Shown: positions 39,320 to 49,806, counted from the stretch's first letter. The stretch is 64,000 nt of DNA from Bog-756 sp963835465 (GCA_963835465.1 CAWIFR010000008.1:310001-374000), one strand, 5' to 3'. Numbers and translations are program-made. Notes: generated from the letters alone by a model not told the origin.

Positions 39320-40564
39320 GTGAGGGGACTGGTGGATCCGAGGCGGCTGGTGGCAGCACTCTCCCTGGTGGCCCTGGTCGTCGTGGCGGGAGGTTGCTCG
39401 TCGTCACCCTCGGCCACGCCCGCCGTCGACCGCCGGCCGACCACGACCACGGCGGCCGCCCCGTCGACGACCACCACCGACCCCTCGGTCACCCCCACCA
39501 CCGTGCCGGTGACCGTCCCCCACGCACCGGGCTGGTCGCTCGCCCTCACCACCCTGCCGCCGGGCGGGGGCTTCACCTCGTTGGCCTGCCTCTCGGACAC
39601 CTACTGCGTGGCCGCCGGCGGGGGGACCAGCGGTGACGGATCCGCCCTCGTCTCCGGCTCGGGGGTGACCGTGTCCTGGGACGGGTCCACCTGGTCGTCG
39701 CCCTCGGTCTACTTCGCGGCTCCGGCCACCGGGGTGGTCACCGCACCGGTCCTGCCCACCATCTCCTGCACCTCGGGTCCCCTGTGCGTCATCGTGGACG
39801 GCTCGGGCCACGTGAGCACCGGCAACGGGACCGACTGGTCGAACCCGGCGCCCATCGGCACCCCGCCACCCCTGCCGGCCAATCCCGCCGACCCGGGACC
39901 GGGCCGCCCCGGGTCCCGGACCCTGGCGGTGTCGTGTGCCGCCCCGTCCCTGTGCGCGGCGGTCGACAACACCGGGCACGCCGCGGCGATGAGCCGCGGC
40001 GTCTGGACCACGCCGCAGTCCTTCAGCACGACCGTGGGACTGGGCAGCGCGGCCACCCGGGTCTCCCTCTACCAGGCCGGCCGGGTCGGCGTCTCCTGTC
40101 CCACGGCCACCTCGTGCACGGCGGTCGTCGGCACCACGGTGCTCGATTGGAACGGCTCGGTCTGGTCGGCCGAGGCCGACCCGTGGACCACCGCCCTCGC
40201 CCCCGGACCGGTGTCGGTGGCCTGCCCCACCCTGACCCTGTGCGCCATCGTCAACGGCGACGCCATCGTGGTGCGCAACGCCGGCAAGGACTGGACACCC
40301 CGCCAGACCCTCGACCCGGGACGCCAACTCGACTCCATCGCCTGTCCCACCCGGACCTTCTGCATCGCCGCCGACGACCAGGGCGCGGTCATGACCTGGA
40401 ACGGCACCACCTGGACCGGACCCGCCCAGGTCGTGCCCGCCGCCATCGACTACGCCGGGATCGGGGTGTCGGTGGCCTGCCCCGACCCCCAGTTCTGCAT
40501 GGCCATGAACGCCGACGGGGACTACGCCACCTACAACGGTCCGGCCACCCCGGCCGCGCCCTGA
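39320..40564 (+). CDS. Lipoprotein with seven Cys-x5-Cys repeats (propeller-like)
   Basis: 414 aa. GTG at 39320; lipobox VVVAGGCSS. A Thr-rich linker (about residues 35-65) is followed by repeats of about 45 residues, each with a C-x5-C pair such as ACLSDTYCVA, SCTSGPLCVI, SCAAPSLCAA, SCPTATSCTA, ACPTLTLCAI, ACPTRTFCIA and ACPDPQFCMA. After each comes a short D/G turn and a W-x-G-x2-W strand (WNGTTWTGP). Seven copies suggest a seven-bladed beta-propeller with one disulfide per blade, displayed on the cell surface. No enzymatic motif was seen. Confidence 0.78.
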   Translation: MRGLVDPRRLVAALSLVALVVVAGGCSSSPSATPAVDRRPTTTTAAAPSTTTTDPSVTPTTVPVTVPHAPGWSLALTTLPPGGGFTSLACLSDTYCVAAGGGTSGDGSALVSGSGVTVSWDGSTWSSPSVYFAAPATGVVTAPVLPTISCTSGPLCVIVDGSGHVSTGNGTDWSNPAPIGTPPPLPANPADPGPGRPGSRTLAVSCAAPSLCAAVDNTGHAAAMSRGVWTTPQSFSTTVGLGSAATRVSLYQAGRVGVSCPTATSCTAVVGTTVLDWNGSVWSAEADPWTTALAPGPVSVACPTLTLCAIVNGDAIVVRNAGKDWTPRQTLDPGRQLDSIACPTRTFCIAADDQGAVMTWNGTTWTGPAQVVPAAIDYAGIGVSVACPDPQFCMAMNADGDYATYNGPATPAAP

Positions 40565-40600
40565 CCGCCACCGGGGGCTCCGCCCCGACCGGGCCGCCGG

Positions 40601-41176
40601 TCAGTCCGGACCGGTGGGGATGCCGGCCATGCCGGCCAGGGTGGTCACCGTCCGCCAGTTCCGAGTGGTGGCCACCACCCCGGACCGGCGCTCGAAGTAG
40701 GCGTTGTTGAGCTTGGTCTCGCCGTAGCCCCCCGGGCAGTAGAGGTGGACGTCGGACCCGGCCAGTGTGAAACGGTCGTCCCCGAAGGCGCCACCGGGCC
40801 CGGACTCCTCTCCGAGCCGGGTCAGCTCCCGCCGGGGCGCGGCGTCGGGCGGGCGGGCCAGGAAGGTGACGTGGAGGGTCCTCGGGTCGACCCGGAGGTC
40901 GCCGTAGGGCGTGCCGCGCACCACCCGGGCCAGCTGGGTCTTGCTCCTGACGATGACCGGGATCTCCAGCCCGAGCTGGGCGGTGATTGCGGCCTCGAGG
41001 GACCGGCCGGCCGCCTCCGGGCTCCCCGACCCGGTGAAGACCACGTTGCCGCTCTGGAGGTAGGTCTCGACGTCGCCGAACCCGAGGGAGTCCACCAGGC
41101 CGGACAGCTCGGCCATCGGCACCCGGTTCCGCCCCCCGACGTTGATGCTGCGCAGGAGGGCCACGAAGGTGGTCAC
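40601..41176 (-). CDS. DUF1697 family protein
   Basis: 191 aa. GTG at 41176 (VTTFVALLRSINVGG) has GGAGG upstream; the start is set by the family's fixed N-terminus FVALLRSINVGGRNRVPMAEL. Other strings are VETYLQSGNVVFTG and GYGETKLNNAYFERR, then TTRNWRTVTTLA. The fold is ferredoxin-like and the function unknown. Convergent with the Cys-repeat lipoprotein; a short GGGGCTCCGCCCC hairpin lies between. Confidence 0.92.
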   Translation of the reverse strand: MTTFVALLRSINVGGRNRVPMAELSGLVDSLGFGDVETYLQSGNVVFTGSGSPEAAGRSLEAAITAQLGLEIPVIVRSKTQLARVVRGTPYGDLRVDPRTLHVTFLARPPDAAPRRELTRLGEESGPGGAFGDDRFTLAGSDVHLYCPGGYGETKLNNAYFERRSGVVATTRNWRTVTTLAGMAGIPTGPD

Positions 41177-41210
41177 CCCGGCTCCCTCCGCGTCCCCGGG
41201 TCGGTGGCGC

Positions 41211-42274
<1,064 letters not shown>

Positions 42275-42275
<1 letters not shown>

Positions 42276-44209
42276 CAGCGGGAGCCCTTCTCGGTTGTGT
42301 CGACCGAGCCCACCTCGCGCGAGTGGCTCTCGGCCGTGCCGTCGATCTGCTGGAGGATGGCGGCCTCCATGGCCGCCGCCCGGAACGGGATCCCCTGCAC
42401 CTGGGTGAAGGAGATGGCATCGACCAGGTACTCGGCCCGCAGCAGCCGGCTGAGCTGGCCCAGGTTGACCTCGGGGACCAGGACCCGGCGGTAGCGGCTG
42501 AGGACCTCGCCCAGGTCGGCGGGGAACGGGTTGAGGTGGACCAGGTGGGCCTGGGCCACCCGGTGGCCCCTGGCCCGCACCCGCTGCACGCCGGCGGCGA
42601 TGGCGCCGTAGGTCGAGCCCCAGCCGATGACCACCACGTCGGCCCCGTCGGGGTCGTCCACCTCGGTCGGCGGGATGTCGTGGGCGATGCCGGCGATCTT
42701 GGCCGCCCGCAACCGGGTCATCCGCTCGTGGTTGGGGCCGTCGTAGGCCACGTTGCCCGAGCCGTCGGCCTTCTCCAGACCGCCGATCCGGTGCTCGAGA
42801 CCGGCCAGCCCCGGCGGGGCCCACGGGCGGGCCAGGGTCTCCTCGTCCCGGACGTAGGGCCAGAAGACCTCGGTGCCGTCGGGCTCGGTGTGGTTGGTCG
42901 TGGCGGCGAAGGCCGGGTCGATGGCGGGCAGGTCCTCCAGGTCGGGCAGCCGCCACGGCTCGGTCCCGTTGGCCAGGTAGCCGTCGGACAGCAGGATGAC
43001 CGGGGTCCGGTACTTCACGGCCAGCCGGACCGCCTCCACGGTGGCCTCGAAGCAGTGGGACGGGGTCTTGGCGGCCACGATGGGCAGCGGCGACTCCCCG
43101 TGTCGTCCGTACATGGCGTGGAGCAGGTCGGCCTGCTCGGTCTTGGTGGGGAGTCCGGTTGAGGGCCCGCCCCGCTGGATGTCGATGACCAGGAGGGGGA
43201 GCTCCAGGCTGATGGCCAGGCCCATGGTCTCGGACTTCAGGTCCACGCCCGGCCCCGACGTGGTGGTGACCCCGAGGGCCCCGCCGAAGGCGGCCCCGAG
43301 GGCCGCCCCGATGCCGGAGATCTCGTCCTCGGCCTGGAAGGTCCGCACCCCGAACTGCTTGTGCTTGGACAGCTCATGGAGGATGTCTGAAGCCGGGGTG
43401 ATGGGATAGGTGCCGAGGAACAGGGGCAAGCCGGCGCGGGTGGCCGCGGCGATGAGGCCCCAGGCCGTGGCCGTGTTGCCGGTGATGTTGACGTACTCGC
43501 CGGGCTCCAGGGCGGCCGGCTTGACCTGGTAGGACGACTCGAACAGCTCGGCCGTCTCGCCGAAGTGGTAGCCCGCCTTGAAGGCGCGGAGGTTGGCCTC
43601 CATGACCAGGGGCTTGCCCGAGTACTTCTGCTCGATCCAGCTCACCGTGGCCTCGGTCGGCCGGGTGTAGAGCCAGCTGATCAGGCCCAGGGCGAAGAAG
43701 TTCTTGGACCGCTCGGCGTCCCGGGGCTTGACCCCGGCCTCCTTCGACACCTCGGTGGTGATCGAGGTCATCGGCACCTCGTAGACGGTGTAGGCCGAGA
43801 GGGAGCCGTCCCCGAGCGGGCTGGCCTCGTAGCCGGCCTTGGCCAGGTTGCGCTCCTCGAAGGCGTCGACGTTGACGATGACCGTGGCCCCCTTGGGGAG
43901 GGAGTCGATGTTGGCCTTCAGGGCCGCGGGGTTCATGGCCACCAGCACGTTGGGCGAGTCGCCCGGGGTCGAGATGTCGTGGTCGGAGATGTGGACCTGG
44001 AAGGCCGACACCCCGGCCAGGGTGCCGGCCGGGGCCCGGATCTCGGCCGGGAAGTCGGGGAAGGTGGCCAGGTCGTTGCCCAGGAGGGCCGACGTGGTGG
44101 TGAACCGGTCACCGGCCAGCTGCATACCGTCGCCGGAGTCGCCGGCGAACCGGATGACCACGCGGTCGACTAGCTGGGGTGCTTTCGGGTCGGTGGTGGT
44201 GTCGGACAC
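42275..44209 (-). CDS. korA: 2-oxoglutarate:ferredoxin oxidoreductase, alpha (gamma-alpha fused) subunit
   Basis: 644 aa. The N-terminal gamma domain starts VVIRFAGDSGDGMQLAGDRF. The pyrimidine-binding alpha domain begins about residue 245 with GLIAAATRAGLPLFLGTYPITPAS and contains QAEDEISGIGAALGAAFGG, TTTSGPGVDLKSETMGLA and DIQRGGPSTGLPTKTEQADL. The C-terminal domain has VVVIGWGSTYGAI. Together with KorB it forms an oxygen-tolerant two-subunit enzyme. A short leaderless-type frame lies 40 nt upstream. Confidence 0.94.
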
Positions 44210-44248
44210 CGCGCTCCTCTTCGTACTGATCGTGCGTATGCACCGCGC

Positions 44249-44341
44249 TCAGTCGCCGGACACTGACTCGGCGCTGTTGCTGTTCTGGCCTGCGTCGGTG
44301 TTCGCCCGGATCAACACCCAAGACTCCGAATGCGGAGCCAT
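44249..44341 (-). CDS. Putative leaderless small ORF upstream of korA (30 aa)
   Basis: ATG at 44341 to TGA at 44249 encodes a hydrophilic 30-residue peptide beginning MAPHSESWVLIRANTDAG. On the minus strand TAGACT (44347-44352) ends 5 nt before this ATG, so a transcript from that promoter would start on the start codon. korA begins 40 nt after the stop. It may be a leader peptide that couples or attenuates korAB translation, or an accidental frame in the 5' UTR. There is no homology evidence. Confidence 0.35.
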   Translation of the reverse strand: MAPHSESWVLIRANTDAGQNSNSAESVSGD

Positions 44342-44430
44342 GGGACAGTCTACCTCTGACGCCCCACCCCGAAGCGATGGTCGGTGCCCCGAGACCCTCC
44401 GAGCGGGTCGCCCCGGGGCCACCCGCTCGC

Positions 44431-45480
44431 TTAGGCCACGGTGATGTCGGGATCGAGGTACACGTCCTGGATGGCGTGGATCAGGGCCGCGCCCTCGTCG
44501 GTGGGCCGCTGGAAGGACTTCCGGCCCACGATGAGGCCCGCTCCCCCGGCCCGCTTGTTCACCACCGCGGTCCGGACGGCCTGGGCCAGGTCGTCGGCAC
44601 CCTTGGACTCGCCGCCCGAGTTGATGAGCGGGATCCGCCCGGCGTAGCAGTTGACGACCTGCCAGCGGGTCAGGTCGATGGGGTGGTCCGTGGTCAGCTG
44701 GTCGTAGACCAGCGGGTCGGTCTTGCCAAAGGCGAGGGCGTGGTAGCCGCCGTTGTTCTCGGGCTGCTTCTGCTTGATGATGTCCGCCTCGATGGTCACC
44801 CCGAGGTGGTTGGCCTGGCCGGTGAGGTCGGCCGAGAGGTGGTAGTCGGTGTCCCCCTGCTTGAAGGCCGGGTTGCGGAGGTAGCACCACAGCACGGTGA
44901 ACAGGCCCAGCCGGTGGGCCTCGGCGAAGGCCCGGGACACCTCGACGATCTGGCGGTCCGCCCCCTCGGAGCCGAAGTAGATGGTGGCCCCCACGCCCAC
45001 CGCACCGAGGTCGGCGGCCTGGCCCACCCCCGAGAACATGACCTGGTCGTAGGTGTTGGGGTAGTTGAGGAAGTCGTTGTGGTTGAGCTTGACGATGAAG
45101 GGGATCTTGTGGATGTAGCGGCGGGAGACGATGCCGAGCCCGCCGAGGGTGGTGGCGATGGCGTTGCAGTCGCCGGCGATGGCCAGGTCGCAGAGCTTGG
45201 CCGGGTCGAAGTAGGCGGGGAACTTGGCGAAGCTGGCCGCCGCCGAGTGCTCGATGCCCTGGTCCACCGGCAGGATCGACAGGTAGCCGGTGCCGGCCAG
45301 ACGGCCCGTGTTGTAGACCGTGCCCAGGTTGCGGAGGACGGTCGACGAACGGTCGGAGTCCACGAAGATGTCGTCCAGGTGGTCGGGGCCCGGGAGCCTC
45401 AGGTGCTCGGCCGGGAAGGCCTTGGCCACGTGGTTGAGCAGCGAGTCCGCCTCGTCACCGAGTAGTTGTTCGAGATTCAT
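44431..45480 (-). CDS. Class I fructose-bisphosphate aldolase (DhnA/FbaB type)
   Basis: 349 aa TIM-barrel. Family strings are SILPVDQGIEHSAAASF, PFIVKLNHNDFL, GATIYFGSEGADRQI, EADIIKQKQPENNGGYHAL, NCYAGRIPLINSGGESKG and NKRAGGAGLIVGRKSFQRP. The Schiff-base lysine lies among the conserved Lys residues of the last two strings. It cleaves fructose 1,6-bisphosphate to triose phosphates without a metal. TAGGCT ends 7 nt before the ATG. Confidence 0.94.
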   Translation of the reverse strand: MNLEQLLGDEADSLLNHVAKAFPAEHLRLPGPDHLDDIFVDSDRSSTVLRNLGTVYNTGRLAGTGYLSILPVDQGIEHSAAASFAKFPAYFDPAKLCDLAIAGDCNAIATTLGGLGIVSRRYIHKIPFIVKLNHNDFLNYPNTYDQVMFSGVGQAADLGAVGVGATIYFGSEGADRQIVEVSRAFAEAHRLGLFTVLWCYLRNPAFKQGDTDYHLSADLTGQANHLGVTIEADIIKQKQPENNGGYHALAFGKTDPLVYDQLTTDHPIDLTRWQVVNCYAGRIPLINSGGESKGADDLAQAVRTAVVNKRAGGAGLIVGRKSFQRPTDEGAALIHAIQDVYLDPDITVA

Positions 45481-45490
45481 GGGACAGAGC

Positions 45491-46942
45491 CTAATGGGCG
45501 CCGTGCGACCCCTTCGGCCTCCGGGCCGGGGGACGCCCCGCCGGGCGCTTCGGGGTCCGGCGGGCCTTGGTCGGAGGGCCGAGCGACTCCAGCCGGGCGG
45601 CCACGTCGTAGGCGTCGGGGTCGACGGCGCTGATGCGCAGGAACAGCTCCCTCGCCTTGGGGAGGTCGCCCGAGCGCTCCATCAGGTCACCGAGCACGTA
45701 CCACTGCCGCAGGTGCCGCTCCGCCGGGTTCCGAACCAGACGGCCCGCCCCGGCCTCGACCAGCAGGGTCACCGCCCCGGTGAGGTCGCCGGCGTCGGCC
45801 CGGGTGCCGGCCAGGACGAGACGACCCTCGGAGAGGACCTCGGGGTCGGGCGAGCCCTGGCGCAGCTCGGTGAACAGCGCCTCGACCTTCTTCGGGCGGC
45901 CCAGGGCCCGGTGGCAGTCCATGCGCACGGGGTGCTGGTCGACCGAGCCGGTGAGGGCGGCGAACGCCTCGAGGTTGGGCAGGGCGGCCTTCCAGTAGGA
46001 CTGGTGATACTGGCTGAGGCCCAGCAGCTCCCGGGCCGACGGGGCGTTGGGTACCGCGTCCACCACCGTCTTCAGGATCCGGGAGGCGTCCCGGTACCGC
46101 TCCCGCTCGTAGGCGCCGATGCCTGCAGCCATCCGCTCGCTGATCCGGTCCCGTAGGTGGTTCCAGTCCGGTCCGGCCGCCGAGGCCAGCTCGTTGGCGA
46201 TGTCCGGCGGCAGCTCGGAGGGGGGCGGCACGGCACGGTGGGCGGGTGGTCGGAGGGCGTCGGCCCGACCTGCCGCACCCGACGGACCGCGCCGATCGGT
46301 GCGCTCGAAGCGCTCGGGGACGAACTCGTCGCTCCTGGTCCGGGCGCGCCGCCGCCCCTCGGGCGTGTCGGCATCGGGACCGTGGCCCTCGGTACCGTCC
46401 CGTACCGTGCTGGCCCCGCGGCGGGCCACGCTGCCCCAGCCCTTGCGGACCACAGGGGCCCGTTGGGTCCGGTACTCCCCGGGAGGACCGCTCCGCCTCG
46501 GCGCGCCGGGCGAGTCCCGGCCTCCCGCCGAGTCGCGGCCCCGCCGGGGGGCACCGCTGTCGGTCCGGCTGTTCCGATTGGCGCCCCCACCGGCGCCGCC
46601 GTCCGACGGCCGGGGCGATCGACTGGCCGGGCGATCCCGGGAGCTCGGCGGACCCGACCTTGCGTCACGACCAGGAGAGCCGGGACGACCGGACCCCGAG
46701 GAGCCGGGCCCACCCCGTCGGGTGGTGCCGTCCCGCGTCGGCCGACCCTCGGATCGGCCCCGTTCCTTGCCCCCGGCCCCGGCGTCACTCCGGCCCGAGC
46801 CGGACCGGTTGCCCGATCCGGAGCGGCCCGGTGCGGGACGGCCGGTGGGCGCCCCCTTCCCGGCCGGTCGACCCGACGTCGGCCGACCGCTGCCGCCAGC
46901 ACCTCGCGGGCGCGGAGAACCAGAGGGGGTGCGAGCTGCCAT
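45491..46942 (-). CDS. TPR-repeat protein with long basic, disordered N-terminal region
   Basis: 483 aa. Residues 1-240 are Arg/Gly/Ser/Pro-rich with no fold, full of RG, RPS and SGR units, similar in composition to RNA-binding or condensate-forming tails. Residues about 260-460 are tetratricopeptide helices: GIGAYERERYRDASRILKTVV, ARELLGLSQYHQSYWKAALP, WYVLGDLMERSGDLPKARELF. The C-terminus is again basic (KARRTPKRPAGRPPARRPKG). Function unknown; binding to RNA or rRNA is only a guess from composition. TACACT ends 6 nt before the ATG. It sits next to the aldolase gene on the same strand, with an 11-nt gap before the aldolase start. Confidence 0.7.
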   Translation of the reverse strand: MAARTPSGSPRPRGAGGSGRPTSGRPAGKGAPTGRPAPGRSGSGNRSGSGRSDAGAGGKERGRSEGRPTRDGTTRRGGPGSSGSGRPGSPGRDARSGPPSSRDRPASRSPRPSDGGAGGGANRNSRTDSGAPRRGRDSAGGRDSPGAPRRSGPPGEYRTQRAPVVRKGWGSVARRGASTVRDGTEGHGPDADTPEGRRRARTRSDEFVPERFERTDRRGPSGAAGRADALRPPAHRAVPPPSELPPDIANELASAAGPDWNHLRDRISERMAAGIGAYERERYRDASRILKTVVDAVPNAPSARELLGLSQYHQSYWKAALPNLEAFAALTGSVDQHPVRMDCHRALGRPKKVEALFTELRQGSPDPEVLSEGRLVLAGTRADAGDLTGAVTLLVEAGAGRLVRNPAERHLRQWYVLGDLMERSGDLPKARELFLRISAVDPDAYDVAARLESLGPPTKARRTPKRPAGRPPARRPKGSHGAH

Positions 46943-47046
46943 GGGCCCAGTGTACCGGGGCCTCCCCCGCCCCCTCGGACCGGGCCGGCGGCCCGGAGCG
47001 GGCGCCGTGGCCCCGGTCGGCCCGTCCTCTACCCTTGGCCCCGATC

Positions 47047-48054
47047 GTGAGACCGCCCATCACCACCCGGGACCCCAGGGTCCGCCCCTCCCGCTCCGGA
47101 GTCCGGCCACGGCCGGCCCCTAGCTGGCGTCGACTGGCGGCCCTGGTGGTGCTGGGCCCCCTGGCCGCAGCCTGTGGATCGGCCTCGGCATCGTCACCGA
47201 CCAGCGTGGCGACGGGCCCCTCGGCGAGCGGCGCCCGGACTTCGGGTCCGGCGGTCGCCGGGAACGGGTACGGCTACGGCGGCTCCGGCCTGGCCGTGGC
47301 CCACGCCGCCACCTCCGCCTATCGGTCCGACATCGGCAACGATGCCACCGCCTTCGTGTCCGACGTCGGCCGCCTGCAGTCGGACCTGGCCTCCGGTGCC
47401 ACCGGGGCGGCCCGGGCCGACGAGCTGGCCGCCCAGGCCGACTACGACGGCTTCCGCATGCTGGAGAGCGGCAACACCGTCATCGCCTCCACGCTGGACG
47501 AGCGCCTCACCGACGTGGCCCCCGGGCAGACCTTCACCGGCCTCCACGCCGTCGAGCAGTACCTGTGGCCCGGGACCGCCGCCCCTCCGCCCCTGGCCGA
47601 GGCCCAGTCGGCCGTCGGCGGCCTGGTGGCGCAGGCCCCGGTGGCCGAGTACCTCCTGTCGAGGGACGCGCTCGGCCCCGAGGCCATCGGCACCACGGCA
47701 GTGGACGAGCTTGGCTGGGTGAACGACACCGCCGTACCCGGACACGAGGAGCAGTTCTCCCACCTCGACGCCGTGGACCTCGCCGCCACGGTGTCCGCCG
47801 CCCGGACTGCCTTCACCGCCATCCAGCCCCTGGCCCGCCAGGTCGCCCCCGGCCTGGCCGCCGGCGTGGCCACCCGCTTCGCCTCGCTGGTCACCCAGGT
47901 GGGGACGCTCGGTCCGCCAGGACTACGACCCGACGACACCCTCCCCCAGGCCACGCTGCGGTCCTTGGCCCAGCAGGTCGACGCCACCGGGGCGCTGCTG
48001 GCCCACCTGTCGGCTCGACTCGCCCCCTACGGAACCGCGGGGACCACGTCGTGA
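47047..48054 (+). CDS. efeO: EfeO-like imelysin-family (M75) lipoprotein
   Basis: 335 aa from GTG at 47047. Signal peptide with lipobox PLAAACGS. The imelysin helical bundle has the conserved TFTGLHAVEQYLWPG (HxxE-type metal ligand region) and DELGWVNDTAVPGHEEQFSHLD near its end. EfeO binds iron at the cell surface and hands it to the EfeU permease. The EfeO cupredoxin domain found in E. coli is missing, as in the shorter M75 forms. The stop overlaps efeB by 4 nt. Confidence 0.85.
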   Translation: MRPPITTRDPRVRPSRSGVRPRPAPSWRRLAALVVLGPLAAACGSASASSPTSVATGPSASGARTSGPAVAGNGYGYGGSGLAVAHAATSAYRSDIGNDATAFVSDVGRLQSDLASGATGAARADELAAQADYDGFRMLESGNTVIASTLDERLTDVAPGQTFTGLHAVEQYLWPGTAAPPPLAEAQSAVGGLVAQAPVAEYLLSRDALGPEAIGTTAVDELGWVNDTAVPGHEEQFSHLDAVDLAATVSAARTAFTAIQPLARQVAPGLAAGVATRFASLVTQVGTLGPPGLRPDDTLPQATLRSLAQQVDATGALLAHLSARLAPYGTAGTTS

Positions 48055-49358
48055 GCCGCCGTTCGTCCAAGGGACAACCCGACGGGGGCCACCGGTCCCC
48101 CGGCACCGGTGCCGGCCCCCCGGGTGGCCGCCCCGGGGCCATCTCACGGCGTCACCTGTTGGCCGGGACCGGACTGGCCTCGGCCACCGTGGCCGGGGCC
48201 GCCGGCTCGGTGGCCTGGTCGTCCCCGGCCCGAGCCGCCTCCGAGGCTGCCACCGGCATCGCCTTCCACGGGACCCATCAGGCCGGCATCGCCACGCCCG
48301 AGCAGGGCCATCTCGTCTTCGCCGCCTTCGACGTCACGGCCGCCGACAGGGCCGGCCTCTCGACCCTGCTGGCCACCTGGACCGCGGCCGCGGAACGACT
48401 GACCGCCGGGTTGCCGGTGGCGGGAGCGGCCGACCCGCTGGCCCCCCCGGCAGACAGCGGCGAGGCCGTCGGCCTGGGTCCGGCCCGGCTCTCGCTGACC
48501 GTCGGCTTCGGCCCGACCCTCTTCGACGACCGCTTCGGACTCGCCGGCCAGCGGCCCGATGCCCTGGTCGACCTGCCCCCGTTTCCCGGCGACGCCCTGG
48601 ATCCCCTGCGCAGCGGCGGCGACCTGTGCATCCAGGCCTGCGCCGACGACGCCCAGGTGGCCTTCCACGCCGTCCACAACCTCGGACGGCTGGCCCTGGG
48701 CTCGGCCACCGTCCGCTATCTGCAGCTGGGATTCGGCCGGACCGCCTCCCCGGGGGCCGGGCAGCCCACCCCGCGCAACCTCCTCGGCTTCCGGGACGGG
48801 ACAAACAACCTGGTGGCCACCGACCAGGGGGCCATGGACCGATTCGTGTGGGTCACCGGCACCTCGGGCCCCTCCTGGATGGCCGGTGGTACCTACCTGG
48901 TCTCCCGGAGGATCCGCACCCACCTGGAGGCCTGGGACCGCAGCACCCTCGGGGACCAGGAACGCACCATCGGCCGGATGAAGCTGAGCGGTGCCCCGCT
49001 CGGTTCCACCGTCGAGACCGCACCGGTCGATCTCACCGCCACCGGGCCCGACGGGCGGCCCAAGATCCCCACCCACGCCCACATCCGGGTGGCCGCCCCG
49101 GCGTCCCATCAGGGTCAGGCCCTCCTCCGCCGGGGCTACAGCTTCGTCGACGGTGTCGATCCGGTCACCGGGGAGCTCGACGCGGGGCTCTTCTTCATCT
49201 GCTTCCAGCGAGACCCCCGCCGTCAGTTCATCCCCATCCAGGAGTCCCTGGCCCAACGGGATGCCCTGACCCAATACGTCCAACACACCGGCAGCGGCAT
49301 CTTCGCCTGTCCTCCCGGGACCCGTCCGGGCCAACCATGGGGACACGGGCTGGTCTGA
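48051..49358 (+). CDS. efeB: Tat-exported Dyp-type peroxidase, EfeB
   Basis: 435 aa from GTG at 48051. Twin-arginine signal ISRRHLLAGTGLASATVAGAA ending SPARAA. The Dyp heme-peroxidase domain includes NLLGFRDGTNN (GxxDG distal motif with the catalytic Asp), GGTYLVSRRIRTHLEAWDR, and THAHIRVAAPASHQ with the proximal heme His. EfeB oxidises ferrous iron or takes iron from heme in the EfeUOB uptake system. No efeU permease gene is adjacent. Confidence 0.93.
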   Translation: MSRRSSKGQPDGGHRSPGTGAGPPGGRPGAISRRHLLAGTGLASATVAGAAGSVAWSSPARAASEAATGIAFHGTHQAGIATPEQGHLVFAAFDVTAADRAGLSTLLATWTAAAERLTAGLPVAGAADPLAPPADSGEAVGLGPARLSLTVGFGPTLFDDRFGLAGQRPDALVDLPPFPGDALDPLRSGGDLCIQACADDAQVAFHAVHNLGRLALGSATVRYLQLGFGRTASPGAGQPTPRNLLGFRDGTNNLVATDQGAMDRFVWVTGTSGPSWMAGGTYLVSRRIRTHLEAWDRSTLGDQERTIGRMKLSGAPLGSTVETAPVDLTATGPDGRPKIPTHAHIRVAAPASHQGQALLRRGYSFVDGVDPVTGELDAGLFFICFQRDPRRQFIPIQESLAQRDALTQYVQHTGSGIFACPPGTRPGQPWGHGLV

Positions 49359-49373
49359 CCTGGTCCCGTACGC

Positions 49374-49405
49374 GACAGTGCCCCCGCCGAAGCGGGGGCA
49401 CTGTC
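49374..49405. terminator. Bidirectional terminator between efeB and the rRNA operon
   Basis: GACAGTGCCCCCGC-CGAA-GCGGGGGCACTGTC, a perfect 14-bp stem with a 4-nt loop. It lies 16 nt after the efeB stop and just beyond the 5S 3' end, so it can serve both convergent transcripts. No T-run is present. Confidence 0.8.
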
Positions 49406-49412
49406 TGGAGAA

Positions 49413-49530
49413 ATCCCGGCGGCGTCCTACTCTCCCAGGGGGCTACCCCCCAAGTACCATCGGCGCTGGCGGGCTTAACTGCCGTGTTCGGAATGGGAAC
49501 GGGTGTCTCTCCGCCGCCATGGCCACCGGA
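49413..49530 (-). rRNA. rrf: 5S ribosomal RNA
   Basis: On the minus strand the stretch contains the 5S core CCCATTCCGAACACGGCAG and AGCGCCGATGGTACTTGGG, ending GGGAGAGTAGGACGCCGCC. Ends are approximate to a few bases. It follows the 23S gene by about 110 nt. Confidence 0.93.
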
Positions 49531-49619
49531 AACTGTGCGCTCTCCCGGGGCTCGAGGACCGCCCACCCCGAAGGGTCGACGTCCGAGCCCGAAGTGACCA
49601 GATAGGTCACCCCTGAGCG

Positions 49620-49639
49620 TTCCATAGCGAGCACGAGCA
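49620..49639 (-). repeat. 23S processing stem, 3' arm
   Basis: TTCCATAGCGAGCACGAGCA on the + strand is the perfect 20-base reverse complement of 53912-53931. Together the arms enclose the 23S gene and would form the RNase III processing stem of the precursor. Confidence 0.88.
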
Positions 49640-49774
49640 AGTTCCCAAGCCCTCGGCCGATTAGTACCGGTCAGCTGAATGCGTTACCGCACGTACACTT
49701 CCGGCCTATCAACGTGGTCGTCTAACCACGGGCCTTACCAGGTTAACCCTGTGGGAGATTTCATCTTGGAACGA

Positions 49775-49806
<32 letters not shown>

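Noticed and set aside
40573..40586. GGGGCTCCGCCCC hairpin as a strong terminator
   Set aside because: The stem is only 5 bp without a T-run, and the same string occurs upstream of a gene at 4003-4015, so it is not specific.
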